DNA of 64,000 nucleotides, from contig NW_019091390.1 of assembly GCF_001949145.1 (NCBI RefSeq), positions 749,234 through 813,233 on the forward strand, read 5' to 3'. Position numbers and translations under genes: made by a program. Shown piece by piece: positions 38,701 to 48,795 of the stretch; position 1 is the first letter of the stretch; each line of letters opens with the position of its first letter. This stretch comes from Acanthaster planci. Taxonomy: Eukaryota > Echinodermata > Asteroidea > Valvatida > Acanthasteridae. The notes beneath the pieces were generated by a model that saw nothing but the letters and a program-made list of their open reading frames with translations, was not told the origin of the DNA and did not search any database.

Positions 38701-41700
38701 GATTAGGATACATGTACATCCACTGATGTAAAACTGCCATGGGAGCACAGTTCCGAACTTAAGTTATGTGAAGTCGTGGATAGTAAAAATTTGCTTCTTG
38801 TCACAAATTGTGATTCGACCATAGCGACCGGCCCACTCACTCAGCACTGTCTCTCAGTCTCACTACCAGCCTCGCTCGAGTTAGGTTTCACAGAGGAGTG
38901 TGCCCTTTGTGGGACACGCATCATCGTATTAGCATGCCCTCACCTTTCCCCGAGTCATTCTACAAAGAGCTCGAGATTTCTAGCGCCGTTTCCTCGGCTC
39001 CCTATGAATGCATTGCATCAAGAACGAAATAGACGGGCATTCGATATACAAGGCCCTTCTTGACGTCACTGCTGGTATCCGGGTTACCAGTTGGAGGATG
39101 GCGGTCCGCAGGACCCTTGGAATTCTTGGTAGGAATAAACGTGAACATGTTCCCCGTATTCATCGGCCCCTCTTCTTCAGCCACTTTTGACTTCTTATGC
39201 CTCAGTCTTCAGCCGAGCAAACTTGTGTTTGGCCTTTTGTTAAACAGGGTGAAGTTCAAGTACCAGAGGTATATCGCAAGCTAACTTCAAGGTGGAAGTA
39301 TGCATGGGGGCGTTTCCAACTGTTTCCATTGACAAATCTTCGGGGGGGGGGATCTGCACGTGCACTCTTTACATGCACAATGAGAATCAGTTTTCAAGGT
39401 AACCGGGGCTGTGATGGATGTAAATGTATGGAATTCAATTTAGAGAAATCAGTCGGTTTGGACTGAATAGAAAGAACAGGCTTGCTCGTTTAACTCCACA
39501 TAATGCACTTCTGCATCCTCATGCCTAGTGAGAGGATTGTGTCTGTGACAACAGCGAGGCGATTCATCATCATGATATCGGGATGTACCGCGCGGCGCCG
39601 AAACTGGGACGGCGGGGCAGATGATGCAGAGAGAACCGCATGCCTCGCGGTCTCCCCTGGTCACTTCCATTCACCGCCCTGAGGCACAGCTTAACATCCG
39701 CGTGCCGTGACGTCATTCCTCGGGCAGAACTCATTGATGCAGGCACGGATAGGTTACATGTACAAGTACATGTACATTCCCTACGGTCGCCCGCAAGCAC
39801 AGAGCCGTAGCTGTGCGCGCAGAGGCGGCTGTCTACCGCACAGCCCGCTGATATTTCATGTCACAACCCCCGTCCCTGTTTCATCTTCATCTCTCTCTTA
39901 GCCCTTGATCAATCGCCATTGATGGGCAGTTCTGAGAAATCCTGCCCCGTTGCGTTCTCATCATTCCTCCGCGAAGGTTAATGAACTCATCTCCGGTGAA
40001 GTCTTGAAGAGGATGCTGATGAGGACGAGGAGGAAGGGACGAAGGGGTGAACGGCCTCAAAGGGGTCATTCTTCAGTTGGACATCTTCGAAAATTTATCG
40101 TTTAAATGGTCAAGGGCGAGATGTGTATATTTTTTCAAAATGTCTGACCTTTTTTTTTGGTCGACCACGGACATGTTTTCCAATCGGGGAATAACTTACC
40201 GTGCCTGGGACAAACGGAAAAAAATGGTGGCTATTAACGTTTCATTTAATCTCCTCCTAAAATAGCGTAGGTGTATCATAAAACACAAGTACCATTATTC
40301 AAGCACGCCGTAAAGAAACGTTTCAGCCTTCTTCTATGTCAGGAAGCATCCTAACGTCTAACTTCACCCCTCCCTCTCTGAAGTTCGAGTTAGGAAAAGC
40401 TGTTGACTAATTAGTTTTAAAATTGTAACTATGCTTCGGCGTCAACGCAAAATGCGTGGTTCCAGCTCTCCGCAGTAGCCGCTGCATGTACACGCACATG
40501 ACATGGGCGGTAATATACCTGAGGCGGATTGTATAGAATCACAAACCAACCCATCTCCCCTTAATTGTGCCCTGTCCATGCTTACGACATGTCGCCAGCC
40601 CACCGGTATATTAACAATGAAATATTGATGGTTGGGATGTTGGCCAAAGTGTTCGCTCTGGAACTTTATGGTTCGAGTACTGGGTCCCCCCCCCAAACAC
40701 ACAAACCAATCTACTTTATTGGAAGAAAATAAATTGAAAATAAATCCCCCCTCTGAAAGAGACTAATTCATCGTTCAAATTGCAACGCCAAATCCTGCAG
40801 TGCAAACCCTCATTCCGACAATGCGAAGGCCCATATGGTGAGGGGGAAAATGGAGCTTCGATTCGCAGTTCTCCTCCGGCTCATACCAACCAGAGTGTTG
40901 GAATGACATTGAGACTTCCAAGCACCACCTGGCGAAAAGGTCGCGTATGACGTAGTATGAATGAGCGACTTGTCACTCGTGCCTGGTGGAAATCATATCT
41001 GTGGAACATGCCGCAGACATTAATTTTACGCCCGTTAGCAGGGAGCGTTTCTTCGGTCCCGCTTTTCAGTCTCTCCATGCCTTAATGTCGAGTGTGTGAA
41101 GTCTCTACGCTTGCTCTATTGCAGAGTTCATTTTCCATCGTTGATTTTTTTTTGGGGGGGGGGAAGCAGTTGTTACCCATTTTTTCTCTCTTCCATGAAA
41201 ATTTTGGTTTTGCAGAGTCAGCTGTTGGTGACGAACCTTTGGCATTTAGTGCGAAGTAAAAACAATCATTGGGCGTAGCTAAAAACAACTGTGCTTTGTA
41301 AATACAATGGCTCACGCGGTGGTTTGTTAGCATTCACACACCAAGAAAATTGGCGAATTCCGCCCGAACTCCGAGATGCCCATGAACTAGAGAACCCTAC
41401 GTAAAATGACAAGCCCCATTCTTTGCGTGTAGGTTGTTCCAATGATCGGAAGAGGTCGTTGGGAATCGGTTTCGGCAGGCCTTGTTTTTTTTTTTTTTTT
41501 TCTCTCTCTCTCTCTCTGTCTCTCTCTTAAGTACAGCATTGCAGGCTTTTGAAATGTCAAAATGCACAGGTGTAGGACTTTACCCCGAGCAGTATCGGAA
41601 TGCCCTTAACCAGCTACCGATAAGCTGTTTTTAAACGCATCACCAAATATAGTCATGTATTTTTGAGCCAACAACAACATTTTTATGCAGACAAAATAAT

Positions 41701-44611
41701 ACATCCACATGTATTGTAATGTCAAAGTGCGCTCGCTGTAATGAGTGCCTATATTATTAAATCGACTGATACGCCAGGCTCTAGCCTCTTTTAATCGTGT
41801 TCCACGTGCGTGACTCGTTGGGGGACAAACTGTTATCTATATAACAGCCAGTGTGACGACCTTTGGTTGACATTTAAAATGGAGCCAGATAGTTCGACCG
41901 GGGGGGGGGCTTCTGCTGCATGCACAGCGCGCGTTATCTGCTGATATTAGTGAACCGTCACTGCAATACAGATTTGATTGGAATCAGCTCTTGTCCTGAT
42001 GATGAGAAGTTTTCCAGTTGCTGGTGGCTAATTACCTTTTCACTGAGGGTTGCCGGGGGGGGCGCTGAGGATTGATTTAAAAATAATCAGAAGCACACTG
42101 ACTTTTTCTCCGTTGGTAAAATGAATTTTGCCCTTCTCAATGTTGTCTTTGCTCTATAAGAGTCAAAACCCTGACCAAAACATGAATATCGCATTGAGGG
42201 CAAGAGGAATGAGGGGAAAGTATTGTAGATTCCATTCAAATATTTATGCTTCTTTTTTTCTTTTTTAAATCTCATTTTCCACAGGTGGATAATTTCCTCA
42301 ATGGCAAGCAACCTTTGACCCTTGCTCTTCGACTTGGGAGTCACATGGTATATGTCCAGCTCCAGTTGGCTGGTACCCCAGGCCAACACAGCTTTCTCAA
42401 CTGCCACAAAGCTGCCGCGCCCAGTCAACCAAAGCCAGTAGTCACTCATCACCAGGCCACGCCCACAGCATCCACCTGCCAATCACCACCTGTCAGCAAA
42501 GAATATCAGCCAGTAGGTGGAGCCTCTTTTTTTAAAATTAAAATAAGGCATGGCTAATAAAATGTATGCTGTTGGAATGAGCTGGCTTTTCAGAAGGCCC
42601 CATGAGTCATTTGTAATTGCACGGTTTCCCTGTCTGAAAATTTTTCTCGTTACTTTTTTCATGCGCCTATTTACTTGGCTGCACCTTAAGAAAATGAAAA
42701 CTGTTTTGTAAGTTACAATGCTCAAGGCAAAAGCACTTTTACTTCTGTTGACAAAAGGAAGAATGTTAACGAAGCATTTAATACTACATAAATAAAGGCA
42801 GTATCCCAGAAAGATTTTGTTTGTTTCTAACAAAAGGTCAAACAGTGACATGCAACGTGTGTGACTTTTTTCCTTCAGCCATGCCCTCAGTCGCAGTGCC
42901 CCCTCCACGGCAAGACGGCATGTATGGCACCCTCATTAGCCAACAGACCTCCGCAGCAGTACCCAAGCAATATACCGCCCTCGTCATGCGGCCACGCCCG
43001 ACCGATGGCATCAGCGCCGTCACCATCCCCACCCTCTCCCCCGACCTGGCCTCGATCTGGGGCCTGCATCGATAGCGTCCATCAACATTCACCGGGAGTG
43101 TTCTCAGGAACCTTCTCAGGTGAGAGTTTCCCGCTGACATTTCAACCTTTTTTTCCTCCAGTTCATTTTTCTGTCTTTTTTTTTTTTCAACTTTGTCCCT
43201 CCTCGATGCATCTGGCTGCAGCTATGAGAGCTTATGCCACTCTTAAACTTTTAGTCAGTCTTTATCCCGTAAGTCTATTGATCTTTCTGGCACGGCTGTA
43301 CACATCTTTTTCTTTTTTATCTGCTAAAAGGCTGAAGATGAACGTGAAGGGTGACTGCTTACGTATCAATGTTGGTATCAAAGCGGACTGGTCAGCTTGT
43401 GTTGTGGATCATCTTTTCTTTCCGTAACTCAGCCCTTTTAAAAATCCACCTGAGTTGGTGGAACATTCACTCTGAAATGGGAGATACTTAGTCAACCAAG
43501 TTTACTAGTCATTAGATCAGTTTAGATAATTTAGATATATGCCGAAAATGTGCTTTGAAATTGACCTTGGTTTGCATCCGGTGACCTCATTTAAATATTG
43601 TGGATCTGTGATCTTCACTGCAAAGCAAGTGAAATGGCACCTTCAAAATGTACATGTTTTGAGTATTATTCTTTTTTTCCCTTTTTTTTTATGAGGACAG
43701 GGCTTTACATTTAGGATGTTACTATTGACCTCTGACCTTTATTTGCGCTTAGGTATCCTGAGTGCAGCGGTTCAGGATGGTCAAGGCAGGCCCAAGAAAG
43801 ACATCAGTACCATTGCCCACATCTTGGGCGACCTCCTTCATGCTGCACCTCTCTACCGACAACATATCCATCAGCATCGGCGGCAGAGGGCGTCTTGTGC
43901 CCAGGCTCATCACGCTCAGAGAACAACAGGAAACAATGCTGCCCCAGCTAGTTCAGGAGGAGGTGTTCCAGTCAGACCTCAAACTCCACCCGGTATGCTT
44001 GCCAAACAACTTATTTTCATGTTCGTCTTTACTTGACATTGCGTGCATTGCGCCCTCTAGAGTCAGCTTATGTTGAAGTTGCATTGTATAAGGCATTATT
44101 TATTAAAATTATTGAGGAATTGTAACAGATGTTGATGGAATTCCAGAAGTTGTTGAGCAAAGTTTCAGGGTTTGATTAAGAAGAGTCGTATGTCATTCTT
44201 TAGATTTAAACACAAAATTACAGGTTGTGAATATATGAGCAATATTTTACCACAGAGCATGTAGTCACAAACAAAAAGTTATTCGTTTTCGCTTTGGAAT
44301 GAAGTTAATTGAATATTTCCTGTTTTCCTTTTTCTTCTCTGTTTCTTGAAACAGAAAAGAAACAATTCATCATGCAGGAGAACAACCACACTCGCAGCAA
44401 GATGGCATATTTGCAGGAGATGATGAGGGAACGCCAGGCACGACGACAGGCACGGCGCAACACACGGGCCCCTTATCCTGGCCAGGACCACAGCCAAAGG
44501 AACAACGCCAGCCACGTTGAGAAGGCCCTCAGCCCAGGGGAGAACAGCAAAGATCGGGCCTTGGCCGACAACTGCTACCCTGCTTTAAAGCAAGACTACC
44601 TGGCCGTATGA
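23537..44611 (+). CDS. MIDN: Midnolin ortholog, seven coding exons
   Basis: Coding segments are 23537-23784, 28500-28587, 29304-29360, 42285-42512, 42879-43119, 43753-43992 and 44355-44611. All six introns are GT-AG and the reading frame is kept across every junction (phases 2, 0, 0, 0, 1, 1). The product is about 452 aa; human MIDN is 468. Domains in order: ubiquitin-like fold, residues about 35-107 (LLTVHIHP...KERLTLLH, then DGSKLTLLP); Catch half 1, about 114-160 ([32 protein letters not shown]); a Pro/Ser/Gln-rich linker; Catch half 2, about 270-320 ([30 protein letters not shown]); and a basic C-terminal helix, about 380-405 ([15 protein letters not shown]), with a tail ending KQDYLAV. 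In mammals midnolin is a nuclear, stimulus-induced adaptor. Its Catch domain binds unstructured regions of targets such as immediate-early transcription factors, the C-terminal helix binds the proteasome, and the ubiquitin-like domain promotes degradation. The same role here is inferred from this domain order. No stop, frameshift or missing block is visible. Confidence 0.93.
24111..24305. repeat. Interrupted GTACATG-rich tract in MIDN intron 1
   Basis: Repeated GTACATG/CATGTAC motifs (for example catggtacatgtacatgg and cagtacatgtactgtacatt) are scattered over about 190 bases with unique DNA between. The same motif recurs as short runs throughout the window (33.99-34.03, 39.75, 53.93, 54.10, 55.06, 56.09 kb). 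Confidence 0.8.
27441..27563. mobile_element. Foldback unit A of a tandem triple
   Basis: Begins TTTGTTTCACGCGGATCGGG and ends with the inverted CGAGATCCGTGTGAAACAAA. The interior holds a second inversion, GGTTCACTGG ... GGAGCGAACCAG. Seven bases separate it from the next unit. Confidence 0.75.
27571..27698. mobile_element. Foldback unit B of a tandem triple
   Basis: Begins TTTGTTTCACACGGATCCGG and ends with the inverted CCGGATCCGCGCGAAACAA. The terminal arms (about 35 bp, through ATCGCGATCAGTGATC) are the best preserved of the three. The interior again has inverted GGTTCAC / GTGAACC motifs. Confidence 0.8.
27709..27837. mobile_element. Foldback unit C of a tandem triple
   Basis: Begins TTTGTTTCATGCAAATCCAG and ends CCCGATCCGTGTGAAGCAAA. 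It has the same organisation as units A and B, with more divergence on its left arm. Interior motifs GGTTCACAG and GGAGCGAACCAG correspond to those of unit A. Confidence 0.72.
28500..28587 (+). CDS. MIDN: MIDN coding exon 2: end of the ubiquitin-like domain
   Basis: The acceptor is a pyrimidine-rich tract ending ttctttccag and the donor is GTG|gtaagt. The exon completes the split Thr codon and encodes [11 protein letters not shown] followed by [18 protein letters not shown]. The DGSKLTL block is nearly identical to vertebrate midnolin and is its diagnostic signature. A 150-codon reading frame runs on into the intron through the donor, but the match to midnolin stops at the GT. Confidence 0.9.
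28588..29303 (+). other. MIDN intron 2 (0.7 kb)
   Basis: GT-AG, phase 0. I see nothing notable inside apart from a purine/pyrimidine-biased AT-rich stretch near 28.9-29.1 kb. Confidence 0.85.
29304..29360 (+). CDS. MIDN: MIDN coding exon 3: 19-codon microexon starting the Catch domain
   Basis: This 57-nt exon lies between acceptor gatgcag and donor CAG|gtaaga and is flanked by two phase-0 introns, so it could be skipped without a frameshift. It encodes [19 protein letters not shown], which aligns with the vertebrate stretch around VMQALESLTETQ at the start of the first Catch segment. It is too short to stand out as an open frame and was found by looking for the missing block between exons 2 and 4. 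Confidence 0.85.
29669..29793. repeat. AAGTC-rich interspersed repeat, copy 1
   Basis: Contains CAGTCCAAGTCAGGTCATAA, AGAGCTGGTAGTTACAAG, TTAAGTAACAAGTC, CGAGTCCAAGTCACATCACT and CAACAACTCTGCCC. These blocks recur in the same order at about 61.44-61.55 kb, so this is a dispersed repeat and not only low complexity. Confidence 0.7.
35117..35124. promoter_or_regulatory. Full CRE palindromes in MIDN intron 3
   Basis: TGACGTCA here, with further copies at 34664-34671 and 35975-35982, so three lie within 1.3 kb. Two more occur at 39061-39068 and 39708-39715. A TATA-like TTTATAAAG follows this copy by about 35 bases (near 35158). This clustering could mark an enhancer or an alternative promoter, but that is inference. 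Confidence 0.35.
35915..35985 (-). mobile_element. tRNA-like SINE head or tRNA pseudogene
   Basis: On the minus strand the order is A-box-like TCAGCAGCTAGAGCACC and then, about 35 bases on, B-box GTTCGAATCC (GGATTCGAAC on plus at 35921-35930). The spacing is right for a tRNA, but the T and acceptor stems do not pair well, so a working tRNA is unlikely. It sits in MIDN intron 3. Confidence 0.45.
41485..41528. repeat. T-run followed by (CT)n microsatellite
   Basis: About eighteen T residues run into a CT dinucleotide repeat interrupted by one G. It lies in MIDN intron 3, about 760 bases upstream of the exon 4 acceptor, too far to serve as its pyrimidine tract. Confidence 0.9.
42285..42512 (+). 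CDS. MIDN: MIDN coding exon 4: Catch half 1 and start of linker
   Basis: The acceptor is ttttccacag. The exon opens [18 protein letters not shown] and continues [11 protein letters not shown], the best-conserved block of midnolin outside the ubiquitin-like domain. Downstream it becomes His/Pro/Ser/Gln-rich linker ([10 protein letters not shown]). The donor is taken as CCA|gtaggt. This keeps phase 0 and joins directly to exon 5, although a slightly different donor nearby cannot be excluded. Confidence 0.88.
42879..43119 (+). CDS. MIDN: MIDN coding exon 5: Pro/Ser linker and start of Catch half 2
   Basis: The acceptor is ttttttccttcag. The first part encodes a low-complexity linker rich in Pro, Ser, Gln and Cys ([14 protein letters not shown]). 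The last residues, [18 protein letters not shown], match the invariant vertebrate block around [13 protein letters not shown] that opens the second Catch segment. The donor TCAG|gtgaga leaves one base of the Gly codon (phase 1). The other two frames of this exon are also open because of its GC-rich composition, but only this frame matches the family. Confidence 0.9.
43753..43992 (+). CDS. MIDN: MIDN coding exon 6: Catch half 2
   Basis: The acceptor is tttgcgcttag. The exon begins [20 protein letters not shown] and continues [17 protein letters not shown], matching vertebrate [20 protein letters not shown]. The remainder is a His/Arg/Gln-rich and then Ala/Ser/Gly/Pro-rich spacer. The donor is CCCG|gtatgc in phase 1. 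Confidence 0.9.
44355..44611 (+). CDS. MIDN: MIDN coding exon 7: C-terminal helix and stop
   Basis: The acceptor is cttgaaacag. The exon encodes [20 protein letters not shown] and then [13 protein letters not shown], matching the vertebrate C-terminal helix around ENRATRCKVERLQLLLQQKR and the following Arg-rich stretch with RGPY. That helix contacts the proteasome in mammals. A polar linker leads to a hydrophobic tail, ALKQDYLAV, comparable to human DIKSEFVVA, and then stop TGA 44609-44611. Confidence 0.92.
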
Positions 44612-46916
44612 AGGGGCGGCCGGTTCACAGGCGCTTGGCTCGTCACGGAGGAATCTGGCAGTTTATGAAGTTTATGGCAATAAACTGGCAACTCGCTGGG
44701 ACCAATTGACGCATACCTTGGAGTTCCCAGGGTGCCCAGGGAAAAACCTTCCATGAGTGCGAGACGTTGTGGCGGTTGAACAGAGGCATCGGACTTGAAA
44801 GCAAAAGTCCGAAACAAACAAGGAGAACAATGTACAAAAAGACTGCGTTTGCACAGGTGATGAGATGGCTTACTGAGGCCACACACTGTCTAGGGTGTGT
44901 AAGTAGGCAGGGTGTTTGTGGCGTTTTCTTTTAGTCAGAGGCATTGTCGTCTGGCCATTTTTGTTATCTTTCTGATTGCTGTACATTTGGAAAACACAGA
45001 ACATATCACTACAGAAAAGATTTGTGAAAAGTGTGCGCACGGTTTGGTGAAAGTCTGTGGATTGAGTGACACAGCTCCACTGGTCTGTTGTCTTACTTTC
45101 ACGCCCGCAAGGAATCATTGGATATGCTGGTGATATATGGCCGAGTGGGACCGTGGAGGAAAAGATGATTCAACCAATCCTTGTAATTAATAATACGTAC
45201 GAATCACTCTTTTTAAATAATGCAATTAAGTTAAGTGATCTTTCAACATTAGCTGTCGCCGAACTGGTTCGCCGCGACTTAGGGAACAGTTTCTAACTTG
45301 GTATTTAAATTTTTTTGTAACATAAGTGATTAGGGCAAATTGTAAGCCGCAGACACGCTTCTGTGGTTCAATGCCTACGTGTCTGTTTGTAAGATAATTC
45401 ACTTTTTGTATCAGCAGAAATTAGGTGTGCCACGCATGTATTTTGTTAGTCTTATTCGGTGGTTGATAACTAACTGTTTGAATGTCACGAGTAATCATAG
45501 TTTGTTAATGCATTTTGTAGAGCGGTTTTTCCGCCTGTACGCACAAACAGACATGCGTTAACTAAGTCGTCATGACCTCTCCGGTCACGGGGTTATTTTG
45601 ATACGTTAAAATTACTAACAATTGAGATTATTTAATAATTATGTTATGGCGATTTTTTTTGTTTTGACTGGTTTTGGTAAAACAACATGAAGTGCTGTTT
45701 AGTGATTTTTAATCTCTCTTTTTTGTTTAATTTCTTTCACCTGTGTGTGGACTGAGAGCAGTATTAAGCTTTTCAGGAGTGATTTCAAGAAAAAGTTCGA
45801 CGATTGTTTCTCTTTTGAAAGTACAAATGGTTTGCAATGATTAATTACTAGGATATCATAGTATTTGGCTCATGTCATTGCTGAGATTGATAACTTTATT
45901 TTTTACATTTCCAAGAAAAAAATTCCCATGATATTGGTGTGCCGAATTACAGTGCCACCTCAAACTTTGTAGTCCGAATCAGTGATAACAGAAGTTATTT
46001 CGCCTCACCTGAGATGGTATAGTTATACATAGATATAGTGTTGTTTGTATTTTTAGATGTAGGTCGGTGTTTACAGCCGATGTGAAATTTAGCTTCGTAC
46101 GAATTCCACGGCGGACTCAAGTAGTTTTTTGATACCCGATCACCCTAGCCGTGATGTTGTTATACCTCGAATTTAACTTGTAAACAAATAGAGAATGCGA
46201 TGAGTTGGTGGAAAAAAAAAAACTCGCGTGTGAAATTGAGAGAATTTGTGTGAATCGACCGAGATTGAGAGTTAGGTCGAAACAATTCTTCCAGTACAAA
46301 TTGATATTTGTATATTATTACAAACATATCATCGTGAGGCATATTTGAAGCCTGTTCGTATTGCGTTGCCTATACTATTGCAATGAAAAGTGTGGGAACA
46401 CACTGTTTTTTTTTCTAAGTATATAGTCAATTTGCCTCTGCTACATTGTTGTTCGTAAGCAATGTTTTCAGCCAATGAGAACTTAGTATTCAGACACCGT
46501 CTTTCGCGATGTAAATTCCACCCTGTAACAGAAATGTGAATTTCCTTGCAGGTGGCTTAATTCAACATTCACTGAATAATTGTAATTTTGGCGTCGTCTA
46601 TTTTGTGACGTAACATAGACGGTGGTTGAGAAGTTTCTGATTGGGCGAAAGAGCGAGGCAAACCTATATTTTCACTACTGCAAAATATATCTGTTCTTTG
46701 ATTACGAAATTGAATGATTGTCATATTATTAAAAAAGTTAAGATTAGTCGAAGCGTTATAACACCGCCCTCATAGTTTGACCGAGGTCACGTAAAGCTCT
46801 GTGTACATAATTGTTTTGGGAGTGCATATTTTGTTCCGGACCGTTGTAATATGAAGAGCTGGAAAAGACAAAATGGATGCCGACATAATAAAAAAAGGGC
46901 GAATAACAGGAATAAA
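44612..46916 (+). other. Probable MIDN 3' UTR with poly(A) signals
   Basis: No coding matches are found after the stop. AATAAA occurs very early at 44679-44684 and again at 46887-46892 and 46911-46916. The distal pair is followed by a GT/T-rich tract (ttgtgtctttctt), as expected near a cleavage site. The interval is AT-rich with ATTTA-containing stretches (for example near 45630), compatible with an unstable immediate-early mRNA. Use of the distal site is inferred. Confidence 0.4.
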
Positions 46917-47119
46917 AAAGAACCCATTTGTGTCTTTCTTTAAAACCCCCTTCCTTTTATTCTCTTGTCCTCCTTTTCACCCCTTTTTTTATTCCTTGCG
47001 CTCCTAAATGTCTCTGTCTACCCGTCATTTTGAGTTTGAGAAAGATGTGTTCCTTATTTTTTATTGGATTATTTTTATTATTATAGTTTTTTATTTTGTT
47101 TTAAGATAACCCTTTGGAG

Positions 47120-47315
47120 AGTCACGTTGGAGTAGTGCTTCGTTCTCCGTGTTTTACCTCTCGGGCCATGGTTCGATTTCCGGCCCGGTCCGCATGTGGA
47201 TTGGGTCTTCAGTCCCGAACTGATTCCGTAGGTTCTAACCACAAAATTCCCTTCGGTTTTTCTTCCCACGTCTAAAATTGTACATGTATCCCTCTCTACA
47301 GTCGACAGGTTTCTC
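47120..47315 (+). mobile_element. tRNA-derived SINE, copy 2
   Basis: The B box is GGTTCGATTTC at 47170-47180, followed by CCGGCCCGGTCCGCATGTGG, ATTGGGTCTTCAGTCC, CTGATTCCGTAGGTTCTAAC, TTTTTCTTCCCACGTC and CTCTCTACAGTCGACAGGTT. These blocks parallel the 19.4-19.6 kb copy, including the tail, so the two define one family. The antisense open frame across it (with SGLKTQSTCGPGRKSNHGPR) is typical of translated SINE sequence rather than a gene. Confidence 0.65.
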
Positions 47316-48705
47316 GAGGCTTCCCACTTACAGTGCTTAGTACGCTTCTTGGGAATCACTGGTTTCGGCACCAGAAATACTTATTCATAGGAACAAGAAT
47401 AATTATATCCAACTTAAGGTTGTATTCCCATTGTTTCAGTTTCCACCGAAAGACAGATTCGTATTAAATTCACCATATTTCCATTCGCATCAGGCAAAGC
47501 GACTAATTATGCGTTGACCTTCGGATGAGAAGAAGCCAGGCTGTGTTTGTATCCTGGATCGGAAACATAGCAAGCCGGTTTTCTTTGAAGGGGTCCCAGC
47601 ACTGCACGGATTCGTAGCTGGGCAACAAGAAGACAAACAATGCAAAGTGGACAAAAAGCCAAGGCCACTGGCAGTATCAGCGAAACAAAAACGAAAACGA
47701 AACTCTCTGAGTTGCTGAATTAGATAACGTGCGAAGCGATGAACTATGACGAACCTTTAGAAAAAGACAGCAGACGGAGTTTGAGTGATGGTTTATACAA
47801 GGATCCAAAACTATTGTGCTTCTTGTTTGTTTTGAATTTATTGGAAACACTTCCTTAAAGGGATCATGACCATATAACTTTGCTGCAACGCACCATATTC
47901 CCAACTTTTCTTTTGTTATTTTTGTCCGTATTATGGAGCCTTTCAGGTTTTTATGCTAATGTAAATTTTGCATATTCATGAACAAAACTGTGATATCATC
48001 CAGGGCACTCAAAATGTTGCAATGATTTGTGCACAAAAACTGCTAGATTCTTTTGCAATTTGTTGTACAAGTGTGTGGAAATACGCCAACTGGTAACATT
48101 TTCTCAGAAATGTATTCCAAGAGCAAGTTTGGGGTTCGAAATTTGAACCCGAAAACATGACAAGTAAATTAAACAGTGTCTTCCTTAATTATTCCACAGC
48201 AACAACGCCCTCACTTGTCTGAAAACTTTGGGGCAATTTAACTCAAAAAAGATATCAGTTTTTATACTTAAATAAAGAAGAGTATGTAAAGATGCACAGA
48301 AAGGGATTTTCGGAAATTTCATTGCATCTAAATTTTCTTTAAATTTAAGTTTTCTTGATGGCTGTAAACATCTGAATGCAAAATCACATTTTATACGCCT
48401 CTAAACTGGTTCAATATCCGTTCCGTGTCAAAGTACCCCATCGAACGCGTACAGCAGAGAGAAAGACTGGCGGTGCGACTGTTTCTGTCAATTGGGGTGT
48501 CTGGTTCCCTCCACATGTTATGTTAAATCTCCTCCCATAATAGTGCGCCCTCTCTGATGTACACTCACTCTGCCCGCACTGTTCGGGCGCTTACTGGTAG
48601 AGGGCACCAGACAAACCACAGGGAGTACCTCTGAAAGTTGAGCATAGTTTAACTTGTGCTTCGCGAATACTTGTTGGAAGTATGTGAGACCCAGTGTTCA
48701 CGGTA

Positions 48706-48795
48706 GGTCTCGAGACCGGTCTCGAGACCAGTTTTTCGTGGTCTCGGTCTCGGACATCCAGGTCTCGACTACAACAATGGTGAGACCAGCCCTAC
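48706..48795. repeat. GGTCTCGAGACC palindrome cluster
   Basis: Two adjacent copies of the perfect palindrome GGTCTCGAGACC (48706-48717 and 48718-48729) are followed by GGTCTCGGTCTCGG and GGTCTCGACT. Together the first 24 bases form one larger perfect palindrome. The cluster looks like a fragment of a dispersed repeat; the outer limits are uncertain. Confidence 0.75.

Larger units (their letters stand above)
29361..42284 (+). other. MIDN intron 3 (12.9 kb)
   Basis: GT-AG, phase 0, by far the largest intron. It carries the AAGTC repeat at 29.67 kb, a tRNA-like SINE head at 35.9 kb, T/G and T-CT homopolymer tracts and five complete TGACGTCA sites (34664, 35117, 35975, 39061, 39708). Open frames of up to 187 codons on the minus strand (37322-37885) show no recognisable family and are not called. 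No nested gene could be supported. Confidence 0.8.

Noticed and set aside
42483-42908. 141-codon minus-strand frame across MIDN intron 4
   Set aside because: It is antisense to the intron and to parts of exons 4 and 5 and has no family resemblance.
44679-44684. AATAAA as the only MIDN poly(A) signal
   Set aside because: It would leave a 3' UTR of under 100 bases and lacks an obvious GT-rich element downstream. The distal pair near 46.9 kb fits better, though minor use is possible.
47081-47371. 96-codon minus-strand frame
   Set aside because: Antisense translation of the SINE copy.
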